A stretch of DNA of 64,000 nt from the NCBI GenBank assembly GCA_032622095.1, contig CP136061.1, forward strand, positions 63,677,127-63,741,126. The letters run 5' to 3'. The position numbers were made by a program, and so were the translations under genes. The notes under the pieces are model-generated. The model had not been told where the DNA came from. It saw only the letters and a program-made list of their open reading frames with translations, and did no database searches. Positions 12,885-25,100 of the stretch are shown one piece after another. How positions within the stretch are numbered: the stretch's first letter is position 1; every line of letters starts with the position of its first letter. The stretch comes from Siphonodentalium dalli (lineage: Eukaryota > Mollusca > Scaphopoda > Gadilida > Siphonodentaliidae).

Positions 12885-13300
12885 CAAATAATGAGAAGGA
12901 ACATTGTAATGGTAAACATTTCTTTGTTGAATGGACCCCGCTTCACTGAGAGCTCCAACTGGTTGTTTATATCCTTTTATCTATATTAACACCGGGATTT
13001 GACATTCCTTTCTTAGTCGGAATCAGTTTATAAATTTGGGAATAATGTTTTAAGTATAACATTGCAAGTATATAATGAGAACGAACCTTGTAATAGTAAC
13101 AATTTCTTTATTGAATGGATCCCACCTCATTGAGAGCTCCAACTAGTTGTTTATATCCTTTTATTTATATTAACACCGGGATTTGACCTTCCTTTCTTAG
13201 TCGCAATCAGTTTATAAATTTGGGAATAATGTTTTAAGTATAACATTGCAAGTATATAATGAGAACGAACCTTGAAATAGTAACAATTTATTTATTGAAT
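12885..13300 (+). repeat. 190-bp tandem repeat
   Basis: Two full units and part of a third: AATGAGAACGAACCTTGTAA, TTTCTTTATTGAATGGATCC, GAGAGCTCCAACTAGTTG, TAACACCGGGATTTGAC, AAGTATAACATTGCAAGTAT. The array is interrupted by an F2 repeat (13300-14186), continues at 14187-14284, then is interrupted again by the element at 14285-16148. Confidence 0.8.
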
Positions 13301-14186
13301 GGGGGGGGGGGGGGCGTCCACAGTCCACCTTGGAAAATTCCAACTGCACCCCCCCCCCCCCCCCCCCCCCCCCCCTTGAATCAAAATCAGACCAAATACA
13401 TATTTTTTTGCATAATTCCATTTGCACCTCTGGTCTAATATCATATATATTCATAAACCATGGTTCTATATATTCCCGGTATGAGACCATTCAGATATTT
13501 TTACCTGAAAAATTGCATAAAATCTAACAACTAGCGGTCTAACTCCAGACAAATGCACACGGCTACGGACAAGAGACCAGGACACACCGGGCTGTTCATG
13601 GTTGTTCGGCCCGGGGTGAGAACATTTTGAAAACTATACAAGAAAATCTTGAATCCGATAAACTAGACTGGCATCAACTGAAGCGTTCCTATTTTCTTGT
13701 AAATTTCAATTGGGGGAGGGGTGCGTAAGAATTTTTTTGGGATTTACAGCTGGGAGTTACCGTTAAAATCTCGAGATTAATGGGGTCTTTACGTGGTGTT
13801 ATATGATGCCGACAAGTTCATTTAATGTCAAAATTACGATCAGCCAATTCGGCTGCATGGTTAAACAACACATGTGGCGGCCCACGTCCGGAATTTTCCC
13901 GGTCTCCCGATCGGCCATGCAGTCCGCCTCTGCCCTCATGAATTTATGTGAGAAGAGTACCATCTTATTGGATACATGGCTGGTTAAACAACACATGTGG
14001 CGGCCCACGTCAGTTTCATTTGCGGCCCAAGTTGTGGTTGGGCGGCCCAACCACATATACCCCCCCCCCCCCCAAACCGTAAAAAAACCCTCGGATTCTC
14101 GCTTGATAGAAAATCACGTGGAATCAGAATTTTTCCGGCCTCCGGCCCATCGGGAAATTTCCCGGTCTCCCGATCGGCCAGTCCGC
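13300..14186. repeat. F2-type insertion with G/C homopolymers
   Basis: A G tract at 13302-13314, a 26-bp C tract ending at 13375, another C run at 14061-14073, and the F2 blocks listed for 29090-30170. Right of 13850, TGGTTAAACAACACATGTGG is duplicated about 125 bp apart. Frames here, such as 13803-14192, look accidental. Confidence 0.6.
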
Positions 14187-14284
14187 CTCTGAGTATAACA
14201 TTGCAAGTATATAATGAGAACGAACTTTGTAATAGTAACAATTTCTTTATTGAATGGATCCCACCTCACTGAGAGCTCCAACTA
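14187..14284 (+). repeat. 190-bp repeat unit, continued
   Basis: AGTATAACATTGCAAGTATA and GAGAGCTCCAACTA as in the 12885 array; the interrupted unit resumes at 16149-16300 (AAATTTGGAAATAATGTGTT, TAACATTGCAA). Confidence 0.7.
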
Positions 14285-16148
14285 CACTGGTGCTCAACTG
14301 CTCCTATGAGATCACTTCTTAGCAGTTTTATGTGACATTTTATGTGATTTTTGTTGACAGTCATAGTCGATTTTTGAGAAAAATGGAGGGTGTTGTCCAA
14401 AAAACGGTAAGTTTTATCACAATATATCACAATTTGACCGGCTGCCGTTTGCAGTTATTAGCTATGGTTAACACTAAACGCTAATGTACTGAAATTGGTA
14501 TGACAAATATATTTGTTTACACTAAAAGAAACATTGATCACCAAAAATTCACACCATTTTGCGCAGTTGACTGACAAAATCGTTATTTTTTCTAAGATAA
14601 AATAGTTTCGCGACCACGCTATGTGAAATAATACTACACACGAACGTCAAGTAATGATTTATGGGTGTTATGTTGTCAGATGTTACAAGGATATATGCTA
14701 TATAGCCAATTTTCGGTCTAACAAGTGGGTTTCACTTCTTAGTATCCATGGTTCCACATCTTAGATCTGGAAATCAGGTACGGTCCGCGTCTTAATGAGT
14801 TCATGACTAAATCCTTTAGCACGGGTTACAGGTCGTACCTTTAGTCTGATCATCATAAAATTTGTCATGGATGTTAACAATGACATGTAGATGGGAACGA
14901 GTCATTTTGAGGTCATTCGGCCAAAAAAACATGGCTGCCAGCAGCCATCTTGGATTTCAAAATTCAATCCATTAGCACCGGCTACAGGTCGTACTGTTCG
15001 TCTGATCATCATGAAATTTGTCATGGATGTTAATATTGACAAGTAAATGGGAACGAGTAATTTTGGGGTCATTCGGCCCAAAAACATGGCCGCCAGCAGC
15101 CATCTTGGATTTTACTCTTTGCATGACTAAATCCTTTAGCACGGGCTACAGGTCGTACCTTTAGTCTGATCATCATATAATTTGTCATGGATGTTAATAT
15201 TGAAATCTAGATGGCAACGAGTCATTTTGTGGTCATTCGGCCAAAAAACATGGCCACCAGCAGCCATCTTGGATTTTACTCTTTGTATGACTAAATCCTT
15301 TAGCAAGGGCTACGGGTCGTACCTTTAGTCTGATCATCATGATTTTGATCATGGCTGTTGAAATTGGAATGTAGATGGGAAAGAGTCATTTTGGGGTCAT
15401 TCGGACAAAAAACATGGCCGCCAGCGGCCATATTTGATTTCAAAATTCAATGCATTAGCACGGGCTACATATGTTGTACTGTTGTAATCTCAATTTAATT
15501 GACAACTAGACCGGGAATATCGGCTTATATATGTATCAAATGTTACGTAGGATATTGCTGAAGATCCTAGTAGTCGTAGGAAATCATACAAAGTAACTAG
15601 CGCCTTAATGTGACACCAATTGGGCTGTAGAATAGCAATAGATAGTTTGTGAATCAGCTGAGTATTGGAACCACTAAGAAGTGATCAGAAACTGAAAGTC
15701 GGCTAAGAAATGGAACATTTTGGAGTGAATTTACAGGCAATTTTATATAAGGAAGCGAACAAGAGAGAATGCTGTTTGTGTGTATGTACAATTAGGGCTA
15801 CCTGGGGAAGATTTTCCGACAGTTTCAATTTATTATACTGAATGGTTCGGAAGAAAATTGACTCGATAGTTCCCCATTGGATTAACATGGAAATACAGTT
15901 AAATGTCAGAAATAACGTATAAAGGTAATCATAAACCATCTATCCGCATGGCAATTTCATTACGGGGTTTCCAACGATTGGTTGAACGGTCGCGAACTCA
16001 CCTTTTCGCCATTATTTTCACTTAGCCGCTCTTTTAAACTTCTAAAAAAAAACAATAAAAAATCGGAATCGCTGCGGAACCTAATCGAAACGACATGCCA
16101 CATAAAACTGCTAAGAAGTGATATCATGGGAGCAGTTGAGCACCATTG
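14285..16148. mobile_element. DNA transposon remnant with 50-bp inverted ends
   Basis: The ends CACTGGTGCTCAACTGCTCC (14285) and GGAGCAGTTGAGCACCATTG (to 16148) are the outer part of inverted repeats extending about 50 bp (ATCACTTCTTAGCAGTTTTATGTG). TCACTTCTTAG recurs in matching orientation further in (about 14731 and, inverted, 15673), like subterminal binding repeats. It interrupts a 190-bp tandem unit (GAGAGCTCCAACTA left, TAGTTGTAAGTTTATAT right). The centre (14801-15480) is an array of R164 repeats. No transposase was recognised, and the target duplication is unclear. Confidence 0.65.
14801..15480 (+). repeat. R164 tandem repeats, nested copy
   Basis: Four to five diverged units of about 155-165 bp with the signature GGCTACAGGTCGTACCTTTAG, AAATTTGTCATGGATGTTAA, GTCATTCGGCCAAAAAACATG and CAGCAGCCATCTTGGATTT, inside the transposon remnant at 14285-16148. 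Confidence 0.85.
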
Positions 16149-16309
16149 AACAATAGTTGTAAGTTTATATCATGTTATCAATTTTTGTCGAACATACCGT
16201 GATTTTGGTCGTCCTTTCATCTTCGCAATCGTGCGTTTACAAATTTGGAAATAATGTGTTTGTAACATTGCAACTTGCCAACGACCTCCGAAATGGCGGC
16301 AATTAAGAA

Positions 16310-17216
16310 AAATTACCACTATATTTCTTTACAGCGCCGTTTGCCTCACCAACACCATGGCTAAATGTCCAATTCAGTTGGACCAACCAATTTACCGCAT
16401 AGCAATTTAGCGGGACAACGTAACCATGCATGTTTGATATATATGCATAAACATATAAATGTTTAGGAGTTTTAAAACTATTATATATAATATCTTGTCG
16501 AAATGTCACAGCCACCGCCACCGAATATATGACGGTAGTTTATTTCTCGCGGGGGGGGGGGGGGTGGCTTGCAACGCGCTCCAGTCACATCAAATTAGGG
16601 GTATAGGGAACATCTATTTGTATCTTTATTGTCATATTATGATCGAGAAATTTACATTCCCTGCATGACCGATGTTTGGGCCATGTAGTATTAAAATCTT
16701 AATACTGATGTATGCCTCGTCTCAGAAGGAATTAATGGATCGTGCATTATACTGAGCGGGAAATGAAAGTGATACAGTTCTAAAATACCTTATATACTCG
16801 TATTTAAATTCGTGCAGTATACTAGCTATTTTTCGCTCAGTTTTATTTCGCGACCTTTAAATTCGCGCACCAATCTGCGCGAATTCCAAAACTGGCAAAT
16901 ATATTTTCGTAAAAATGTTGGATCTGATGACAGTTTCCGTTCTCAGTCGTTTCTGAAGTTGCATGTGTATACCAAACACGATCACAGTGGATTTACATCG
17001 TGTAAAACATAACTACATCATCAAGTTGTTGCGATGATCAATGGGTGTTTATATGCTCCAAATAATGATTCTGAAATTGAAATAGTTGTGGACTGGATAG
17101 CAATGCAATATGATTGTCGTTCTATTCCATATTCCATCCCATCCCGCAGATTGTCATGTCCCGCCGTCCGATCGCAGCGACGCCTTTCGTTAGAATTGTT
17201 ATAGAAGTACAGGCGC
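16310..17216. other. No gene seen
   Basis: Contains a G tract at 16550-16563. Short frames here lack any recognisable motif. Confidence 0.5.
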
Positions 17217-17764
17217 GTTATTAGGGTCACAATTACAAATTCCAGAATCCATTTTATGTTTGTTTAATTTTTGCCTTTCAATTCTGAGATCAGTTTTATG
17301 CTCATTTCAATTTCAACTTTTTAAATATAATATTTTAATTCCAACATTATACCTTTTTTGTAGTAGATTTAAAATATTAAAATAAAACTATTAAGTAAGA
17401 ATTGAAATATAAAATTAGAGTTACAATTAAAATATAAGAATTAAAATATTAAGTAAGAATTAAAATATCAAGTTATAATTAAAATATCAAGTTATAATTA
17501 AAATATCAAGTTATAATTAAAATATCAAGTTATAATTAAAATGTAAAGTTAGAATTAAAATATTAGAATTAAAATGTTAAGTTAGAATTAAAATATTAAG
17601 TAAGAATTAAAAGATTAAGTTAGAGTTAAAATGTTAAGTTACAATTAAAATATAGGAATTAAAATGTTAAGTTATAATTAAAATGTAAAGTTAGAATTAA
17701 AATATTAGAATTAAAATATTAAGTAAAAATTAAAATGTGAAGTTAGGATTGTGACCCTAATAAC
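17217..17764. mobile_element. Inverted-repeat element with internal AT-rich minisatellite
   Basis: The ends GTTATTAGGGTCACAATT (17217) and GATTGTGACCCTAATAAC (to 17764) are perfectly inverted. The interior from about 17330 is more than 20 units of 14-20 bp (AAGTTATAATTAAAATAT and variants). Confidence 0.65.
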
Positions 17765-18334
17765 CCTCCATAGAAAGCAACTGACCCCAGACGTGCTTTT
17801 ATGCACATGCAATATATATGTGCATGTCTTACAATTAAGCATTTCAACATTGTTGACGTTGCCATTATTTCTATGTCGCTTTGCATTGAGTAACGGCGCG
17901 AATTTGAATAGGAGTATACATAAGGTATATGTATATAGTCCCAATATTGCCTATAGATGGGAAATAATTAGTTGTATAATTGTATAATCTATATTCACAT
18001 GCACGAACCTGATAACAGAAACGAAGAATTGTGGCCGAAGAGAACGGTTTATCCACTGAACTAGGAAAGAAAGATTTAGAATCATTGAAGATATTGAATA
18101 TAAATGTGCGTCGTTATGACACAAAGGTGTATATATACATACATGTGGGATTTCATCGACACATATATCCGGAAACTCCGTATCTCAAAGTGCATAAATC
18201 TGCTCAATCATTTAGAACATCTCTTTGATAACAGACCAGGAAGAAAGGATCAGAAAGGGCGGAGGTCGAAGCTCGTCACGAAAGCACACAGAACCGACGC
18301 ATGCGACGAGCGAAGTAAACAAAAGCTAAATCAA

Positions 18335-18823
18335 AACGAGATAGTAAGGTAACATTTATAAACGAGATAGTAAGGTAACATTTATAAAGAGGGATTTCTA
18401 TCACACTGATGTAAGGTAACATATATAAAGAGGGATTTCTATCACACTGATGTAAGGTAACATATATAAAGAGGGATTTCTATCACACTGATGTAAGGTA
18501 ACATTTATAAAGAGGGATTTCTATCACACTGATGTAAGGTAACATATATAAAGAGGGATTTCTATCACACTGATGTAAGGTAACATGTATAAAGAGGGAT
18601 TTCTATCACACTGATGTAAGGTAACATATATAAAGAGGGATTTCTATCACACTGATGTAAGGTAACATATATAAAGAGGGATTTCTATCACACTGATGTA
18701 AGGTAACATATATAAAGAGGGATTTCTATCACACTGATGTAAGGTAACATATATAAAGAGGGATTTCTATCACACTGATGTAAGGTAACATATATAAAGA
18801 GGGATTTCTATCACACTGATGTT
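18335..18823 (+). repeat. 41-bp minisatellite, about 11 copies
   Basis: A head-to-tail unit containing GATGTAAGGTAACATATATA and AAGAGGGATTTCTATCACACT, almost identical between copies (single T/A or G changes in the ATATATA part). The first copies at 18335-18380 are shorter, with ACGAGATAG. Confidence 0.95.
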
Positions 18824-19439
18824 TTTACACATGCAGCTATCCGGGGGTGGGGGGGGGGGGGGGTATTAACAAACATTGAGCATGTTCTATTGGTGGCTAC
18901 ATGCCGCCAATGCTGCTGCAATTTGCCTATATAGGTTGCCTGTCTACTCATTTGTGTTGGTTACCATACGCCGTGCCATCATGGACAATGCCATCAGTTT
19001 TGAGGGAACATTTAGCAGTTGAAGAAATACTTAGTAATGCAATTAAATAGAAATTAACAGGAGGCGAAGTCAATTCCACGCAGCTGTCCAACGATATGCA
19101 CAAACTTTATTCCAATTTGAAATTGTATTTAAAAAAACACACACACTACAGTCGTCAGTGGGTCTCTAAAATGTCGTACCTCGGGTAAATCAAAATGTTC
19201 GGGAGACACTTGATCAGGGGGGGGGGGTGGTCAGGAAAACAATTCCACACACTATATAGGCGTTTTTTTTCCATCCTCTGTGTATCCACCACCCCCAAAT
19301 TCATATTTTTTTCCGATTCTGGGATAGGGACCCATCCCCTTCAAACGACTATTTTACTTAGTTGCCCTGATGCTATCCGATGTATGTTCCGTATCATGAT
19401 TATAGAAGCATTCCTACTTATTTACCAATAAGGATGTAA

Positions 19440-19700
19440 AGTTTCAAAGCAATTCTCCAATAAATGTGGGCTGTAGGTTGTGCTGATGGATTCACATTTG
19501 AAATCCAAGATGGCTGCTGGTGGCCATGTTTGTTTTGAAAAAATTTCGGGGGATAAGGGAGGCTCCCATCTAGAGATCACCCCGAAGATCCATATGAAGT
19601 TTAGTGTCGACTGGGTGAGAAATGTGACCTGTAAGATGTGCTAAAGGATTTAGTCATACAAAGAGTAACATCCAAGATGGCTGCTAGAGGTGATACTAGA
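19440..19700 (-). repeat. R164 fragment
   Basis: Two diverged units (GGGCTGTAGGTTGTGC, AAATCCAAGATGGCTGCTGG, GATTTAGTCATACAAAGAG), most like the 60.8-61.1 kb copy. Confidence 0.55.
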
Positions 19701-19719
19701 CCCATGTATCGAATATCGA

Positions 19720-22119
19720 TGAAATCGGTTAAAGTTTGTTTTAACACCTTTATGTTTTATTTTACTGTGGTGTTTTGAATAGTCTATTTTTATTTGAAGA
19801 GTTTACATCTATTTGAAGAATCTATTATTGTGTTATGTTTTCATATAAATCAGGTTGATTAACTTATTTTTAATATAACTATTTAAACCTGAACCTTTCC
19901 ATGTCAATGTGCATTCATAGATCCTTGATGAAAACATTTAGCAAGCCCACCTTTTTATTACCCCTTGGTGTGATCCCTCATTATTAACTGATGGTGAACT
20001 CAAACCGCCTACCAATAGTTAAGTTCATACCTATTACATAATAGAAGCATCCTTAAAACCTTTTGTCGCATTATTTTGAAGAAAAATGACTACAGGAAAA
20101 ATTGTGTTAGCTGCGCTGCTGAACGACCCATCCACCCCGCCTGGTGTTCGGAAAAAAATTGCAGACCCCCCCCCCCCCCCCCCCCCGGAGACACAAAAAC
20201 TATTTATCTCTGGAACTAGAATTGGTATCTGGCAATAACTTGGCACAATAACATTTTGTATCACAGTTGTTATAATAATACACTTTCATATTCAACTATA
20301 GCTTCTAGTTGATGAGAAAACATGATTTGATTGTGTTATACGTTACTTCAGAAGTTAAAATTCGAAATCTTGTCTATACGACATTTTAGTTTTGACGAAT
20401 CCCACAGCTTCGTTAGTCACCCCGGGTAAGGAGGATAATTATGGCTCTCGGCCATTCTTCTTCAAAACAACCCGGTCAGAATTATCTTAATTATGCAGGA
20501 ACGGTTTCGAAAATAATAATTACGACATTTTAGAATTAACGAATGTTTTTCGCGGGGAACCCATGCAGATACGACATTTTAGAACACCAATTTCCCTTAT
20601 AAACATCCAAAAATGTCATTTATACTTGAAATATTGACAAGTTATCTAATGAACTTAATTCATCGAACTCATATAGATACCGAAAATGCAATAAAAAGTT
20701 TCGCGCCAAAATGGCAGGTACAACCTTTTAGAGCCCCACCGATAGAGCCCGAAGCCGCCATCGCACGCCGCCGTCGCCAGCCATATTGGCCACAAGCCGC
20801 CGCCAGCCATATTATCTCTGACGCCAGCCGCATGAACAAATCTCCGCCGCCGCAATTGTAAAATGGCTGAGCCGTGTGCATGGACTTATATGTTAACTTA
20901 AAGACAACTGGACTGCGAATCGCAAATAACTAAACCGCATTGCCTAATATTGGCATACTCGTATGGACACGGCATGGTTGTTACACTATCAGAACACCCG
21001 GGGCCGCTCATTGTGGAATAGACTATTCCAATGCATGCTTTCATATAACGGAGTGGGAGCATCCATTCAGTATTGACAGGGTTTAAAGTATAAATTGTTT
21101 ATTTCGACATGACTCAGTCTCAGACATCGCTGACATTTGTCAATATATGCATAATACACTGTACCTGTATATAGAAGAGAATAGAAAATAGTTTGAAATA
21201 TTATATATCAATACTATCGGATTCAGCATTCAATGATGTATACATGTATATCGCAAGATGCCAGTGATGATAGCCGTCTGTAGTCGACAGAAGTCCCAAT
21301 GTAACTTATACCGATTTTATAGATGGGGAAACTACATAGTACATCCCTGCCAGTCATTTACTGAGTCATGAATTCGTGTATTTCGCCATAATAGAAAAGC
21401 CCAACACCAAAAGAATACGCGTGGTCTGGAATTATACAATATTCAATACAAACGCCAATTAAAACAAGCGGGTGTCTATGACGGGGATTAGGAAATTTTC
21501 GGAAACGGAATACGCTGAATAAAGCCTGAATTATAACGTCTCAGCCAGCTGAGCCGCCATATTTCGTCAGCCACGAACGTCGCGACTGAGCCGGCTTAGC
21601 TAGATAACCAGCCACGAAAATTGGTTCAGCCAGCCGTGAAAACTAGTTGTCGTGGCTTCGGGGTCTACCCACCGACGATGTAGTGCCTTCACAACGCGGC
21701 ACCCAGAGTCTTATCCTGAGGCGCGTCGTTAAAACGAGTAAAAATATAAATTAAAACATATTTAAATTTTAAACGAGCGCGCCGCTTTAAAAATCATCGC
21801 GAAAGATATCGGCTGAGATATCATACGTACAAGCGAGATCAAAGAATCGAATACATAGCTTCTTACTTCTAATGGCCATTATTCATAAAAACCTGAACAA
21901 ATCCTTAAAATGTCAACGCCATCAATCGAATGAAAGCTATATATTTCCAATTATACTGCACAATAAACTGTTCCAAAACTTCGAACACCGATGCTGAAAA
22001 AAAAACAATTCACGAAGAGCACCGACACCTGCATGGGCACCACTTTATCACAGGAGAAAATACAACGTATATCATAAAACCCCACCTACTGTACAACACT
22101 TCTTTATGCATTGACAGAT
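19720..22119. other. No gene; CpG-richer zone
   Basis: 20160-20186 is a C tract. 20700-20870 and 21540-21780 are rich in GCCGCC/CAGCC and CpG, with repeated GCCAGCCATATT and CAGCCACGAA. Promoter-like composition but no supporting exon. Confidence 0.3.
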
Positions 22120-25100
22120 CTAATTACCCTTGCACCACCTGGGATTTAACTTTACCCCACTCATTTTGTTCCTTATTATGTCCTTCAACTTTTAAGCAAT
22201 GTTAACAAGAAAACAAAATATGGCCGTGTTGACTCCAGACAAGATGGCGTCCATCATGGCCGCCGTTTTTCAGACCAGACCCTAAGTCAGTTTTATGCAA
22301 ATTATAGTGGGAAAATATTGTAAAATGTATACAAATGTATATATTTTCGTGAAGCTAATACATAATGACACATTTTTTTGGCAAAATTTGAAACTCACCA
22401 TCAAAGATGGCCGCCAAAATGGCCGCCGGAAGTTGAAAATATGACGTTTTTTCATAAATATCTTCTAGATCAGTTCATGCTGTTTGGAACTGGTTGAGTA
22501 ATGTGACTTTATTTTGTGTTTGGTATATTAACTCATCATTGGAGCAATTAAATATGCAATTATTGGGGTCCTAACCCCTTCCGATCCCTCAAAAATTCGA
22601 TTTTACAGAACGCGGTATAAAATTTAACAAAAAATAACAATTGGGAATCTGGTCATATTTCAACAAGAAATAAACAGAACTTTGTAATGTAAGTGAGGCA
22701 TATTATCTATGGATATTCCAACTCACTGGAACCAAAATTCTTACTTTGGCTCAAAATGGCTGCCAATATGGCCGCCAAAATATGGAAAATGGTAAATATA
22801 TATTACCACAGCGTGTCCTGCAATAGCTTATAAGTTGTGGTTGATGTATAAAATTGGCTATTCTGTATTCTATACATTGAATACTAACATGTCTGATGCA
22901 CCATGGTTAATTGTTACTATTGTCACCACTGACATCAACAAAAATATTGTACCTTTCTCTCAAAAACTTGACATAAATATCGGCAAAAATAAACTTTTCA
23001 GGTTTGGACCATTTTTTTCAAGTAAAATGTAACTACCTTTGGATTTAAAGGTGTTTATTGTTTTGGTGTATCTTAAATGTGTGTGTATAGACCAAATTGC
23101 TCAAGATGGCTTCCAAAATGGCAACAAAATTTGTAAAAAGTTAATTTTTTATATATATCCCGAACATCATTCTCTGCATTATACGAAAAGGTACCAAATT
23201 GTGACTCACTTGGTTATTATACGTGTTAGTTAATTAACTAACAACTACATGTTCTATTCTGGCTGTCCCAGTTCCGTATGGGGCATGACAAATTCATTTT
23301 AAAGTATGGAATTTGGCCGAGAACCTGTTTTGTGATTTTGGCCATATTTATTGAAAGGGAATGGGCAGAACTTGAGACGGAACTGAGATGGACCATAATC
23401 TGTGACTAATCTGGTCCATTATGGTAAAAAAAAATGTAAACTGGATACAGGATGGATGCCGAGATAGTAGCCAAGGAGTTACTCTATGATCATAGGTGGG
23501 GTGAATAGGTATACAGGGAGTTATTGTATGTCATGACTGATGTGAATAGGTATACAGTGAGTGACTATATGGTTATGAGAGGGTTGTCCATGGTAAGATG
23601 TATAGGTATACAGGGAGAGGTGAGGTGAATGGGTATGCATGGAGTGACTCTATTGTGTATGGTTGTGTGTATCCAGTACGGGTGCACCCGATGTGCCTGT
23701 ATGGGCATTGCTGTGGTGTATGGATATAGCTACATGGTCATCTATGTGTTGATTATGTATATACGGAGTGACTGTAATGTCATGGATGTACATTTGTTGT
23801 CTGTATGATCATGGATGGGTGTGTGGATAAATAGGGAGTGATTTTATGGTTACGGATAATGTGTATATGTACACATTGAATGACTATGCGGTCATGATTG
23901 AAGAGTATATGCATACATGGAGTAAGCTTGGTGGACATTATCGAGCGTGTGGGTACATAGGGAGTGTACTTGTGGTAACGGGTGGGATGTATATTTATAT
24001 ATCCCGTGAATGTATTACCATTGGTGGGTGTATAGGGATTAGCTGTATTATCATGGATGGCGTGTATGATTATACAGTGAGTTGCTGAATTGTCATTTGT
24101 GATGTGTATATGCATGTATGGATGGTATGAGTGGTCGTGTGTGCGGGTTTTTTTGTAGATCTGCAAGGGCTGAATGGCCATTGGTGAAGTGTACATGTAT
24201 ACCTGGAGTGACTCTATGGTCTAGGGTGGGATGCATATGTATATCGAAGGCATGGTTATATGACTATGTGTGTCAAATAGGTATACAGGTAGTGACTGTA
24301 TTATCAATGGTGAGATGAGTACATGTAGGTATACAAGGAGTGACTGTATGGTCATAAATGTAATGCATATCTATACAGAGAGTGACTAAATGGTCAGGTG
24401 TATGAGTATACCTGGTGTTCCTGCTTGGTGACTCGTGGCGGTATGGTCATGTGTAGGTTATACGGGTATACACACGTGTTGCTATGTGGTCATGGGCGAA
24501 GGTATGTGTATATAGCTAGTGGCTATATGGCCATGGCTGAGGTGCATATGCATACATGGAGTGATTATACTGACATGGCTGGGGTGTATTAGTATACCTT
24601 GAGTGGCTATTCGGCTATGGTGTGATAAATAGGGATACAGTGAGTGACATTGCCAATGGTGAGGTGAATACGTATACCATACACATTACCCGTAGCCATA
24701 AAATCACTCACTATTTATCCACACACCCCATCCGTGGTCATACAGAAACACATGTTGATTGTTTATTAGCAAAGCCAACAGTTAAGTTGGAACATGCAAT
24801 AACATATATACATACTATACACATCCCACATACTATGTACATCCCACCCATGACCATGTAGCTATATCCATACACCACATCAATGTCCATACAGACACAC
24901 CGGGTGCACCCGTACAGGATACACACAACCATGCCGGTACACCATACAGGCTATTCGACTATGGTGTGACAGATAGGGATACAGGGAGTGACATGGCAAA
25001 TATGTATACAAGGATTGACCATGAACATGTATGAATGTTTTGAATAGGTACACACGGTGTGAATATATGGCCATATGTCAGGTGAAGGAGTATACCAGGT

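Noticed and set aside
13803-14192. 129-codon frame
   Set aside because: Spans an internal duplication and a C tract in an F2-type repeat; competing frames of similar length on both strands.
20613-20881. GC-rich Ala/Arg/Pro frames
   Set aside because: Derived from GCCGCC/CAGCC repeats, open in opposite strands, no motif.
23780-24196. 138-codon minus-strand frame rich in His/Thr/Pro/Tyr
   Set aside because: A frame of the 40-bp tandem repeats in the fold-back arm; no domain, and the homologous right arm does not keep it open.
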